Part shown: piece by piece, positions 1-5,062 of the stretch
How the letters are laid out: every line of letters begins with the position of its first letter
How positions within the stretch are numbered: the first letter of the stretch is position 1
Assembly: GCA_003503535.1 (NCBI GenBank)
Contig: DOCI01000194.1
Location: 4,522 to 10,682, forward strand
Direction: 5' to 3'
DNA: 6,161 nucleotides
Origin: Planctomycetaceae bacterium
Lineage (GTDB): Bacteria; Planctomycetota; Planctomycetia; Planctomycetales; Planctomycetaceae
Notes under the pieces: generated by a model
Database searches by the model: none
The model's input: the letters and a program-made list of their open reading frames with translations, nothing else
What the model was told of the DNA's origin: nothing
Translations under genes and position numbers: made by a program

Positions 1-7
1 GTAAATT

Positions 8-26
8 AACGTTTTGGTCGTTTTTT
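8..26 (+). repeat. Direct repeat copy 1 (tandem CGTTTT motif)
   Basis: The sequence AACGTTTTGGTCGTTTTTT matches the copy at 160-178 at 17 of 19 positions. Each copy consists of two CGTTTT units offset by 9 nt. Copy 1 also contains a GGTC/GACC pair (16-19 and 27-30 region) around the T-run. The function is unknown. Recurrence upstream of the same gene suggests a protein-binding site, but this is inference. Confidence 0.5.
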
Positions 27-85
27 GACCCTTTAATGTGTTAAACGATAGCACCTTTACCACCCTGGTCCGATGGCATGACTGT

Positions 86-102
86 TAAATATTGAATATT
101 TA
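86..102. repeat. Perfect palindrome TAAATATT-G-AATATTTA
   Basis: Two 8-nt arms (86-93 and 95-102) are exact reverse complements around a single G. The site lies 24 nt upstream of the proposed -35 box of the fasciclin gene, a position where an activator or repressor dimer could bind. AT-rich palindromes can arise by chance in AT-rich spacers, so an operator role is only inferred. Confidence 0.5.
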
Positions 103-125
103 TGAAAATTTGTCTTCAAATCACC

Positions 126-153
126 TTGCGTAATAAAATAAGCCGTATATGAT
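126..153 (+). promoter_or_regulatory. Candidate housekeeping-type promoter for the fasciclin gene
   Basis: A TTGCGT -35-like box (126-131) and a TATGAT -10-like box (148-153, five of six consensus positions) are separated by 16 nt. Transcription would start near 160, at the beginning of the second AACGTTTT repeat, and would leave a leader of about 95 nt containing the 179-194 palindrome and the heptamer repeat. Matching is by eye against the sigma-70 consensus. Planctomycete promoter consensus sequences are less well defined. Confidence 0.42.
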
Positions 154-159
154 TAAATG

Positions 160-178
160 AACGTTTTGAACGTTTTTT
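160..178 (+). repeat. Direct repeat copy 2 (AACGTTTT tandem) at the predicted start site
   Basis: AACGTTTTGAACGTTTTTT is two AACGTTTT units spaced by 9 nt, and each begins with the self-complementary hexamer AACGTT. The copy starts 7 nt after the proposed -10 box, so a protein bound here would cover the predicted transcription start. It matches the copy at 8-26 with two differences. An operator role is inferred from position and repetition only. Confidence 0.5.
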
Positions 179-194
179 AGATTTTGCAAAATCT
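179..194. repeat. Perfect 16-bp palindrome AGATTTTGCAAAATCT
   Basis: The two 8-nt halves are exact reverse complements with no spacer. The site abuts the T-run of the preceding direct repeat and lies in the predicted 5' leader of the fasciclin gene. It has the form of a homodimer operator. It is not an intrinsic terminator, because the T-run precedes the palindrome on the plus strand and no T-run follows it. Confidence 0.55.
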
Positions 195-214
195 TGAGCC
201 CCACTTCATTCTGT

Positions 215-242
215 ACCACAAACCACAAACCACAAACCACAA
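215..242 (+). repeat. Four perfect tandem copies of ACCACAA
   Basis: Four exact 7-nt units run from 215 to 242 and end two bases before the ribosome binding site GGAG (245-248) of the fasciclin gene. The unit length is not a multiple of three, and the array is in untranslated leader, so copy-number change would alter leader length rather than reading frame. The pyrimidine/adenine run is free of G and should be unstructured, which could keep the ribosome site accessible. Both roles are inference. Confidence 0.8.
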
Positions 243-255
243 ACGGAGATGAACG

Positions 256-738
256 ATGAAATTTTCACATGTATTTGTAGCTGGACTTGCTCTGCTCTCG
301 ACCGCAATTGCACCAGTCGCAGCTTGCGACAAGAAGGCAGATATTGTCGACACCGCAGTCGCAGCAGATGACTTCAACACATTAGTGGCAGCAGTCCAGG
401 CAGCTGGTCTGGTTGAAGCACTAAAAAGCGAAGGTCCATTGACTGTTTTCGCACCAACAGATGCAGCTTTTGCAGCTTTACCAGAGGGAACAGTTGAAAG
501 CCTGCTCAAGCCAGAAAATAAAGACAAATTGATCAGTATTCTGAAATACCATGTCGTTGCGGGCAAGGTGATGGCCAAAGATGTCGTGAAGTTGAAAAAG
601 GCTAAAACTTTAAACGGGAGCGCAGTAAAAATTGATGCTCACGATGGTGTGAAAATCAACAATGCTACTGTCATCAAAGCAGACATTGTGACCAGCAACG
701 GTGTCATCCATGTAATCGATACAGTTCTTCTCCCATAA
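256..738 (+). CDS. Exported fasciclin (FAS1) domain protein
   Basis: This 160-residue protein has a cleavable N-terminal signal (residues 1-23, K2 then a hydrophobic stretch) and one FAS1 domain filling the rest, the usual size of bacterial single-FAS1 proteins. The H1-type motif FAPTDAAF is at 65-72, YHVVAGK at 98-104 and the H2-type motif [13 protein letters not shown] at 148-160. FAS1 domains generally mediate adhesion or extracellular matrix contacts; the partner here is unknown. The sequence VAAC at 21-24 could be a lipobox giving a lipoprotein anchored at C24, or a signal peptidase I site (AxA). The start ATG follows GGAG (245-248) at 7 nt; the ATG at 249 is out of frame. Codon use is strongly skewed: of 27 alanines, 16 are GCA and 9 GCT, which suggests high expression. 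A hairpin at 781-807 probably ends the transcript. Confidence 0.93.
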   Translation: MKFSHVFVAGLALLSTAIAPVAACDKKADIVDTAVAADDFNTLVAAVQAAGLVEALKSEGPLTVFAPTDAAFAALPEGTVESLLKPENKDKLISILKYHVVAGKVMAKDVVKLKKAKTLNGSAVKIDAHDGVKINNATVIKADIVTSNGVIHVIDTVLLP

Positions 739-780
739 TCTGGATCAGCTTGAACTTCAGCCTATCGATGTAGCTGATTG

Positions 781-820
781 GGTCAGGGATGTGTCAAATC
801 CCTGACCGAGTCAGATTTTT
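781..820 (+). terminator. Hairpin terminator candidate after the fasciclin gene
   Basis: A perfect 10-bp inverted repeat (GGTCAGGGAT at 781-790 with ATCCCTGACC at 798-807, 7-nt loop) lies 42 nt after the fasciclin stop codon. A run of five T follows at 816-820, 8 nt beyond the stem. The stem is strong, but the gap before the short T-run is longer than in a classic intrinsic terminator, so it may instead protect the mRNA 3' end or terminate weakly. Confidence 0.6.
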
Positions 821-879
821 CAAGAACGAGAATATTTTATTTTACTTCACTCTCTTATTGGCAGTCTTGGAGTCATGTT

Positions 880-1899
880 ATGAATCAATCCCTGGATGTT
901 AAGAATACTGAATTGACGAGTGAAGCAACCAGCGGTCCTCAATTGGTACAATCTCAATCTATTAACAGCATTGCACTGGATCGGAATAAACGACTCACCA
1001 GAAAAAGGTTGTCGGAACTCGCAACCGCCTTGCTCGGGCAGGAAATCGAATATATTTCTGACCGCCGTTATCAGCATAAAAATGCTGCCAAAGAATTTGA
1101 AAACAATGAATTTGAGACATATCTACGGAATTTGGAGATGGAGATCCGTCCGAATGACGACTCCTCATCGTTGGAAATGTCTTCCTGCATGGGGCAGGCA
1201 CCTTTACTGACACCTGAAAACGAAGCTTGCTTTTTCAGTCAGATGAATTATCTCAAGTTTCGCTTTAACCAGCTTAGGTCAAAAATCGATCCTGAAAATC
1301 CAGATCGGAAACTCATTCTTGAGGCTCAGGCAAAACTGAATAAGGCGATTTCAATCAGGGATCTCATTATCCGCTCTAATTTGCGATTGGTCATGTCAAT
1401 CACGAGAAAATTTGTGACCCCTTTAATGTCGTTCGATGATCTCTTCAGTGATGGAGTGATGGCTCTGATGCAGGCCGTCGAAAAATTCGACATCGGACGG
1501 GGTTACCGCTTCAGCACCTATGGGTATTACTCGATCTCCAGAAGTATGTATCGTTTCACTAAAAGGCTGCGTAAGAAAATGCTCAGCGTGGAATCATTCG
1601 AGTTAAACTCAGAATCCGACAAAACTGGGGATTCCATTCTGCCGGAACAATCCTGGAGCACACTCTCCAATCAATTGAGTGATATGGTGACCCAACTCGA
1701 TGAACGCGAACAATGGATCATTCGACAGAGGTATTCATTCGACGGCCTCGGAAAAGCTCCCACCTACAAACAATTGGCTGAAAAGCTGGGTGTTTGTAAC
1801 GAACGTGTCCGTCAGTTGGAAAAACGGGCGTTGCTCAAGTTGAGAAATATGCAGGAAACTTTAGTCATTGACGATATCCTGGAAGTTGCGATGCGTTAA
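880..1899 (+). CDS. Sigma-70 family RNA polymerase sigma factor (planctomycete type, non-ECF)
   Basis: Predicted cytoplasmic, 339 residues. The N-terminal block 35-63 (RLTRKRLSELA, then LGQEIEYI) resembles a segment I associate with planctomycete sigma factors. A region 1.2-like part has LLTPENEACFF (109-119) and MNYLKFRFNQLR (122-133). Region 2 spans about 160-228: NLRLVMSI (167-174) for core binding, AVEKFDIGRGYRFSTY (199-214) for promoter melting, then a YYSISRSM segment in place of the usual WWIRQAI. Region 4 spans about 265-324, with helix-turn-helix TYKQLAEKLGVCNERVRQLEKR at 295-316. Little or no region 3 is visible between 229 and 264. The ATG at 880 follows GGAG (869-872) at 7 nt. The frame is open upstream to a TTG at 778, but that extension crosses the 781-807 hairpin and lacks family features, so I prefer 880. 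It is a regulator of an unknown gene set. No anti-sigma factor gene is adjacent. Confidence 0.9.
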   Translation: MNQSLDVKNTELTSEATSGPQLVQSQSINSIALDRNKRLTRKRLSELATALLGQEIEYISDRRYQHKNAAKEFENNEFETYLRNLEMEIRPNDDSSSLEMSSCMGQAPLLTPENEACFFSQMNYLKFRFNQLRSKIDPENPDRKLILEAQAKLNKAISIRDLIIRSNLRLVMSITRKFVTPLMSFDDLFSDGVMALMQAVEKFDIGRGYRFSTYGYYSISRSMYRFTKRLRKKMLSVESFELNSESDKTGDSILPEQSWSTLSNQLSDMVTQLDEREQWIIRQRYSFDGLGKAPTYKQLAEKLGVCNERVRQLEKRALLKLRNMQETLVIDDILEVAMR

Positions 1900-1921
1900 G
1901 CTCTGCTATCTCTAATTCATC

Positions 1922-1957
1922 AAGTCTGACAGCTCATCTGGCTGCCGGACTTTTTTT
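1922..1957 (+). terminator. Intrinsic terminator of the sigma factor gene
   Basis: Arms AAGTCTGACAGC (1922-1933) and GCTGCCGGACTT (1941-1952) pair over 12 positions with one G-U wobble and one A-C mismatch, around a 7-nt loop. Seven T follow directly (1951-1957). It sits 22 nt after the stop codon. This is a classic rho-independent arrangement and isolates the sigma gene from the response regulator. Confidence 0.85.
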
Positions 1958-2015
1958 ATTGACTTATTCAAGTTCAGCCCTATCCATGAATTTACTGTCT
2001 CTGGCATTGTTTTTA

Positions 2016-2024
2016 TGGTATAAC
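2016..2024 (+). promoter_or_regulatory. Possible extended -10 promoter for the response regulator
   Basis: TGG directly followed by TATAAC (2019-2024, five of six -10 consensus positions) forms an extended -10 element. No good -35 box is present at 16-18 nt upstream; CTGTCT at 1995-2000 is the nearest weak match. Initiation would be near 2031 and give a leader of about 112 nt. This is the best promoter-like element in the 1958-2142 spacer. Confidence 0.33.
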
Positions 2025-2106
2025 TGATACTGACAATTGGAATCCAGATGGTGTTCCATGTCTTCAATTCCCAAAATAATGCTCGATAGAGCCCCACCTG
2101 CACTTT

Positions 2107-2122
2107 GCGGAACACATTCCGC
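2107..2122 (+). promoter_or_regulatory. Small hairpin just upstream of the response regulator start
   Basis: GCGGAA (2107-2112) and TTCCGC (2117-2122) are exact complements around a 4-nt loop, 20 nt before the ATG at 2143. It does not cover the weak ribosome site (GGA at 2134-2136). It may stabilise or shape the leader. Six-base-pair stems are common by chance, so function is uncertain. Confidence 0.35.
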
Positions 2123-2142
2123 CCCGAGAGAACGGATGATTC

Positions 2143-2550
2143 ATGACTGCCAAGCATATTGTGCTGATTGAAGATGATCGAGAAATTTCCACCACATTGC
2201 AGGCTGTCCTGAACAATGCCGGCTATCGTGTGACAGCTTGCAACAACGGGTTGGATGGTCAAAAAGCGATCACGAGCGAAAAGCCGGATCTCGTCGTGAC
2301 CGATATGATGATGCCCCGCATGGGGGGATTCCCAGTTCTCGAGTTCCTGAAAACACTCGACAATCCTCCGAAAGTTATCATGGTGACCGCCAATGAAGGC
2401 GGGCGGCACAAAGCCTATGCAGAAATGCTTGGCGTGGCGGCTTATCTCCGAAAACCATTCGCGATGGACCTGTTCTTGGACACAATTGCCAATGTGCTCA
2501 AAGATGTGGAACCGAGTCCGCCACTGAAACGACGCACAAAAAAAAGCTGA
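2143..2550 (+). CDS. Stand-alone CheY-like response regulator receiver protein
   Basis: 135 residues consisting of a single receiver domain, with no DNA-binding or enzymatic output domain. The phosphoacceptor is D54 ([10 protein letters not shown], 53-62); the acidic pocket is D11-D12 after VLIE; T82 and K104 (RKPF, 103-106) are the conserved switch residues; Y101 occupies the aromatic switch position. It should accept phosphate from a histidine kinase and act by protein contact, as in chemotaxis, phosphorelay or sigma/anti-sigma control. No kinase or partner lies beside it. The last residues (122-135) form a short Pro-rich then basic tail with KRR and KK, outside the receiver fold. The ATG has only a weak ribosome site (GGA, 6 nt upstream). 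It is isolated from the sigma gene by the terminator at 1922-1957. The family assignment is firm; the pathway is unknown. Confidence 0.92.
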   Translation: MTAKHIVLIEDDREISTTLQAVLNNAGYRVTACNNGLDGQKAITSEKPDLVVTDMMMPRMGGFPVLEFLKTLDNPPKVIMVTANEGGRHKAYAEMLGVAAYLRKPFAMDLFLDTIANVLKDVEPSPPLKRRTKKS

Positions 2551-2696
2551 TTTTCAGATATTACCGAGCAATCTTCAGTTAATGTTATTGTCTATTGGCG
2601 TGTGCAACTGATCAAGTCGGATTGCATGCCATCGAAGACAAAATGCACAACCTCACCGACACCTTCTTCACAAATCCTCGAAGCTTACTTTACGCT

Positions 2697-2724
2697 TGCC
2701 ATGTTGCACGATGCACACATGGCA
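2697..2724. repeat. Long hairpin-forming inverted repeat
   Basis: TGCCATGT (2697-2704) pairs exactly with ACATGGCA (2717-2724), and the inner TGCA (2705-2708) pairs with TGCA (2712-2715). The result is 12 bp with a single unpaired C at 2716 and a 3-nt loop. There is no following T-run. It may be an RNA stem or a protein-binding site. Confidence 0.6.
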
Positions 2725-2807
2725 CCCACCTCATTTAACTTTCCGCTCTTGCCTCCCCGGATTCGTTTCAAGCTGCATATCCCGAATAACCGATACAGTC
2801 GATACGT

Positions 2808-2887
2808 GCGCGATTTATTACCGCGCGGAAGAAGCTATCCTGGCGATCTCAGAGGGAATTCTGAGTAATCGCCAGCGGCTCTCCGCT
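2808..2887 (+). ncRNA. Cluster of three adjacent stem-loops, candidate structured RNA
   Basis: Three inverted repeats lie within 80 nt: GCGCG/CGCGC (2808-2812 with 2822-2826); CTGGCGATCTCAGA (2840-2853) with TCTGAG (2860-2865) and ATCGCCAG (2868-2875), 14 bp with a 2-nt bulge and 6-nt loop; and AGCGG/CCGCT (2874-2878 with 2883-2887, loop CTCT). The last two overlap by 2 nt and would compete slightly or stack. The pairing is visible in the sequence. That it is transcribed and functional is inference, and no known RNA family was recognised. Confidence 0.35.
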
Positions 2888-3013
2888 AAAGATAAATCTG
2901 TCGTAACTTGTTGTCAGGACAGCTATTGTGAGAAATTGCAATGGAGACATAAGTTGCAGTTGGCACGTTGAGGGGAATCTGCATTTCGATGGATCGGGGC
3001 AGTCGCGGAAGTT

Positions 3014-3047
3014 GGTATCGCTGTTCAATTGGGACAGATCCGATACC
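3014..3047 (+). promoter_or_regulatory. Leader hairpin upstream of the secreted protein gene
   Basis: GGTATCGCTGT (3014-3024) pairs with ACAG (3034-3037) and CGATACC (3041-3047), giving 11 bp interrupted by a 3-nt bulge (ATC) around a 9-nt loop. It ends 10 nt before the ribosome site AGGGGG (3058-3063) and 21 nt before the ATG. It would leave the ribosome site free, so it may be an mRNA stabiliser or part of a leader control element. No T-run follows. Confidence 0.45.
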
Positions 3048-3068
3048 TGAACTCGCCAGGGGGCAGTA

Positions 3069-4706
3069 ATGAGACGGTTCTCAATTTTTATGATAGTCTG
3101 CACACTCTGCAGTGGAGCATTTCCATTGTCGAGCAGTCGTGCCGCTGAACCTGCGACAATCATTACCGCTCGTGATGAGTTCACCATTCCGTTTCGATAC
3201 GATCAGGAACTCCTCTCCCGCTTGCAGGCCCGCGAAGTCGTGCTGTTCGTTTCGGTGGATGAAGGTCGCAGTTGGAACGAAGCGGCCACTCAACCGATCG
3301 ATCATCAGGAATTTCAATTTGAACCGACTGGCGAAGGGGAATACTGGTTTTCGGTCTCGATTCGAGATTCCGGAAGACGTCTGCATCCCGACCCCAAGAA
3401 TAGTCCACCCGGGTTGAAGGTTGTCGTCGATCGACAAAACCCGGAACTTCAACTTCAGTTGACTCGCGAATCGGGAGGCCGCGTTGGCCTTTCCTGGAAA
3501 ATAAAAGATGCTCATGCCGATGTCGAAACATTGATCCTTGAATTTCGCAATACTTCTGCCGACGACTGGAAGATGGTCTACATTGCCAAAGCCATGTCGG
3601 GTCAAACGGCCTGGAAAATTCAGCCTGGTCAATTGCCAGAAGTTCGGGGCCAGGTTTTTGATACTGCTGGGAACGTAACACAGAACCTTGTGGTCCTGGG
3701 AGAACTTCCTGCAGAGCCAAAACCGATTCAGAACAAGTCAAAACCGGTCAGCAACATTGAAAATATCAGTGAACCGCATGAAGAACTCTCGTTGCCTGTG
3801 TTACAACCTGTTGAAAAGCCGAACCCGGAAAGCTTAGCCAATGATGCCATGCCTCTGATTATTCCGAAGCAGGTCAAAGTCAGCGAAAAACCTCAGGCAC
3901 CAACATTGCCATCGTTTCCAGCACCATCGGTCGAGCCACAAATCAGTTCTGTTCCGATGCTGACTGCACCGATGCAGACTCCTGCATTTGAAGCAGTTCC
4001 TCAGCAATCGACTTATTCAATGCCCGAAACATATCCATACCAGGCGATAATTCCTGCTCCCATCGATAAGATCGAAGGTGTGCGATCCCGTCATGTCAAC
4101 GGCCATCAATTTCATATCGATTATCAGGTTGCTGGCGTCGGTCCTTCCGGAGTTGGAGCCGTGGAGTTGTTTATCACACAGGACAATGGTCAGCAGTGGT
4201 GGCGGTATGGAGTGGATGCCGATTTGAAAAGTCCGATGGAAGTTTCCGTCCCCAAGGATGGACGCTACGGGTTTCACTTCCGAATTCACAGCGGCGTCGG
4301 CAATGCCGAGCCACCTCCACAACCGCGACAAAAACCACAAATCGATGTCTTTGTGGATTCCCAACCGCCTCAACTGCAGTTGTTGAAAAGTTATCAGGGG
4401 CATGGCCCGCACATCAATCAATTGACCGTTCAGTGGCGTCTGCACGACGATTTCCCAGCCGAAAAGCCGGTGTCGTTGTACTACTCCGCCAACGTGAACG
4501 GCCCCTGGCAACAGGTAGACGGCGGCATCCAGAACACGGGCACATTCAGTTTCGAATTGCCCGATCACGCCCCTACGCGAATGTATCTGCGCATGGTTGC
4601 TTTCGATGCGGCTGGAAATACAACCGAACAAATCTCACGAGAACCACTCCTCATCGACCTCTCACGACCGACTGCCCGCGTAATTACAATCGATGCAATC
4701 CGGTAG
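3069..4706 (+). CDS. Exported Ig-like repeat protein of unknown function (planctomycete type)
   Basis: 545 residues. A signal peptide (RR at 2-3, hydrophobic 4-20) likely ends at SRA-AEP (25/26). The mature protein has two related halves, each with two beta-sandwich-like modules, joined by a proline-rich linker (about 212-335, some 25 prolines). Half 1 has VVLFVSVDEGRSW (57-69), VVVDRQNPELQLQL (118-131), LSWKIKD (141-147), DDWKMV (165-170) and FDTAGN (197-202). Half 2 has VELFITQDNGQQW (365-377), VFVDSQPPQLQLL (427-439), VQWRLHD (454-460), GPWQQV (478-483) and FDAAGN (512-517). The matched order shows an internal duplication. No catalytic motif, membrane segment or cell-wall sorting signal is visible. 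A periplasmic or surface binding or scaffold role is inferred. The start is supported by AGGGGG 5 nt upstream. The product family is not named with certainty. Confidence 0.88.
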   Translation: MRRFSIFMIVCTLCSGAFPLSSSRAAEPATIITARDEFTIPFRYDQELLSRLQAREVVLFVSVDEGRSWNEAATQPIDHQEFQFEPTGEGEYWFSVSIRDSGRRLHPDPKNSPPGLKVVVDRQNPELQLQLTRESGGRVGLSWKIKDAHADVETLILEFRNTSADDWKMVYIAKAMSGQTAWKIQPGQLPEVRGQVFDTAGNVTQNLVVLGELPAEPKPIQNKSKPVSNIENISEPHEELSLPVLQPVEKPNPESLANDAMPLIIPKQVKVSEKPQAPTLPSFPAPSVEPQISSVPMLTAPMQTPAFEAVPQQSTYSMPETYPYQAIIPAPIDKIEGVRSRHVNGHQFHIDYQVAGVGPSGVGAVELFITQDNGQQWWRYGVDADLKSPMEVSVPKDGRYGFHFRIHSGVGNAEPPPQPRQKPQIDVFVDSQPPQLQLLKSYQGHGPHINQLTVQWRLHDDFPAEKPVSLYYSANVNGPWQQVDGGIQNTGTFSFELPDHAPTRMYLRMVAFDAAGNTTEQISREPLLIDLSRPTARVITIDAIR

Positions 4707-4864
4707 CATGTCGTTTACAAGCACGAAGCGCAATCGCATGAGAATGACATTGGATATGCATCTTACCAATTTCGGTGTTTGAGAACACGAGGGTCTCGTT
4801 GTGCGCAGGGACTTTTGCAACTTCTGCCGGGGTATTTGCAGCGTTTTCCAATCCGTTGTCGTGT
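4707..4864. other. Spacer between the secreted protein gene and the transposase-like remnant
   Basis: No gene, promoter or convincing terminator is seen after the stop at 4704-4706. The only symmetry is a small ACGAG/CTCGT hairpin (4787-4791 with 4795-4799, 3-nt loop) without a T-run. Open frames on the minus strand here are unremarkable and overlap the end of the upstream gene. Confidence 0.4.
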
Positions 4865-5062
4865 TTACTTTTCTTTGAAGACCTGGCTGATCCACGAGAG
4901 GACGATAAGGTCACTCATTGGCTCAGTGAAATGATTTTCCTGGCTCTGTACGGGTTTAAACGGTTACCCTTGGATATAGCTTGCAAGAGGTTGGGGCACT
5001 TCAAAGTCACTCTCTGGCAAGAGCTGGAGATACTCTTACAGGCATTCGAGCTGGTGAACTAA
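4775..5062 (+). pseudogene. Decayed N-terminal fragment of an ISAs1/H-repeat type transposase
   Basis: The open frame encodes 95 residues. Residues 31-60 (4865-4954), including FFEDLADPREDDKVTHWL and SEMIFLALYG, resemble the N-terminal associated domain of ISAs1-family (H-repeat) transposases, where a DPR motif is followed by a His and a hydrophobic helix ending LALCA. After LAL the resemblance stops in this frame. One base on, at 4947-4976, another frame reads CTGLNGYPWI before a TAG (4977-4979), which fits the family's following C-x-x-L-x-G-x-x-W pattern loosely and suggests a frameshift. No DDE catalytic domain follows; intact members are about 370 residues. There is no ribosome site and no terminal inverted repeats were found. 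Residues 1-30 and 61-95 look unrelated. The assignment is by remembered family pattern and could be wrong. Confidence 0.45.

Larger units (their letters stand above)
2551..3068 (+). other. Long non-coding spacer rich in inverted repeats
   Basis: This 518-nt stretch between the response regulator and the large secreted protein shows no convincing gene. Open frames at 2602-2868 (GTG start) and 2696-2971 lack ribosome sites and family features. It holds several strong inverted repeats, listed separately (2697-2724, 2808-2887, 3014-3047), plus a short direct repeat CGATAC at 2791-2796 and 2800-2805. No T-run follows the stems, so they are not terminators. No tRNA-like GTTCGA or known riboswitch core was recognised. 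It could be a long structured leader of the downstream gene, a small RNA gene, or decayed DNA. Confidence 0.5.

Noticed and set aside
16..30. GGTC-GTTTTTT-GACC as a terminator of a gene left of the window
   Set aside because: The stem is only 4 bp and the T-run is in the loop, not after the stem.
177..578. 133-residue open frame on the minus strand across the fasciclin leader and gene
   Set aside because: It is antisense to a clear FAS1 gene, has Ser/Ala-rich low-information content, and ends in the palindrome/repeat leader.
778..879. TTG start extending the sigma factor by 34 residues
   Set aside because: The extension begins at the foot of and runs through the 10-bp hairpin at 781-807, has no ribosome site and no sigma-family features. 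The ATG at 880 has GGAG at a good distance.
2602..2868. 88-residue open frame with GTG start in the long spacer
   Set aside because: No ribosome site, no recognisable motif, and it runs through two hairpins and stops inside the second. Composition looks like chance.
2696..2971. 91-residue open frame in the same spacer
   Set aside because: It starts inside a hairpin, has no ribosome site, and is Cys/His/Trp-rich in a non-protein-like manner.
3081..3741. Two long minus-strand open frames opposite the secreted protein gene
   Set aside because: Both are antisense to a protein with a signal peptide and ordered repeat motifs. They have no start context or family features.
4017..4631. 204-residue minus-strand open frame opposite the second Ig-like half
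   Set aside because: Antisense shadow of a coding region. No ribosome site or motif was recognised.
5010..5045. Possible hidden tRNA, because the tail MPVRVSPALARE resembles peptides often seen in frames overlapping tRNA genes
   Set aside because: The DNA lacks the GTTCGA T-loop sequence (the arginine codon is AGA) and no cloverleaf arms could be found on either strand.
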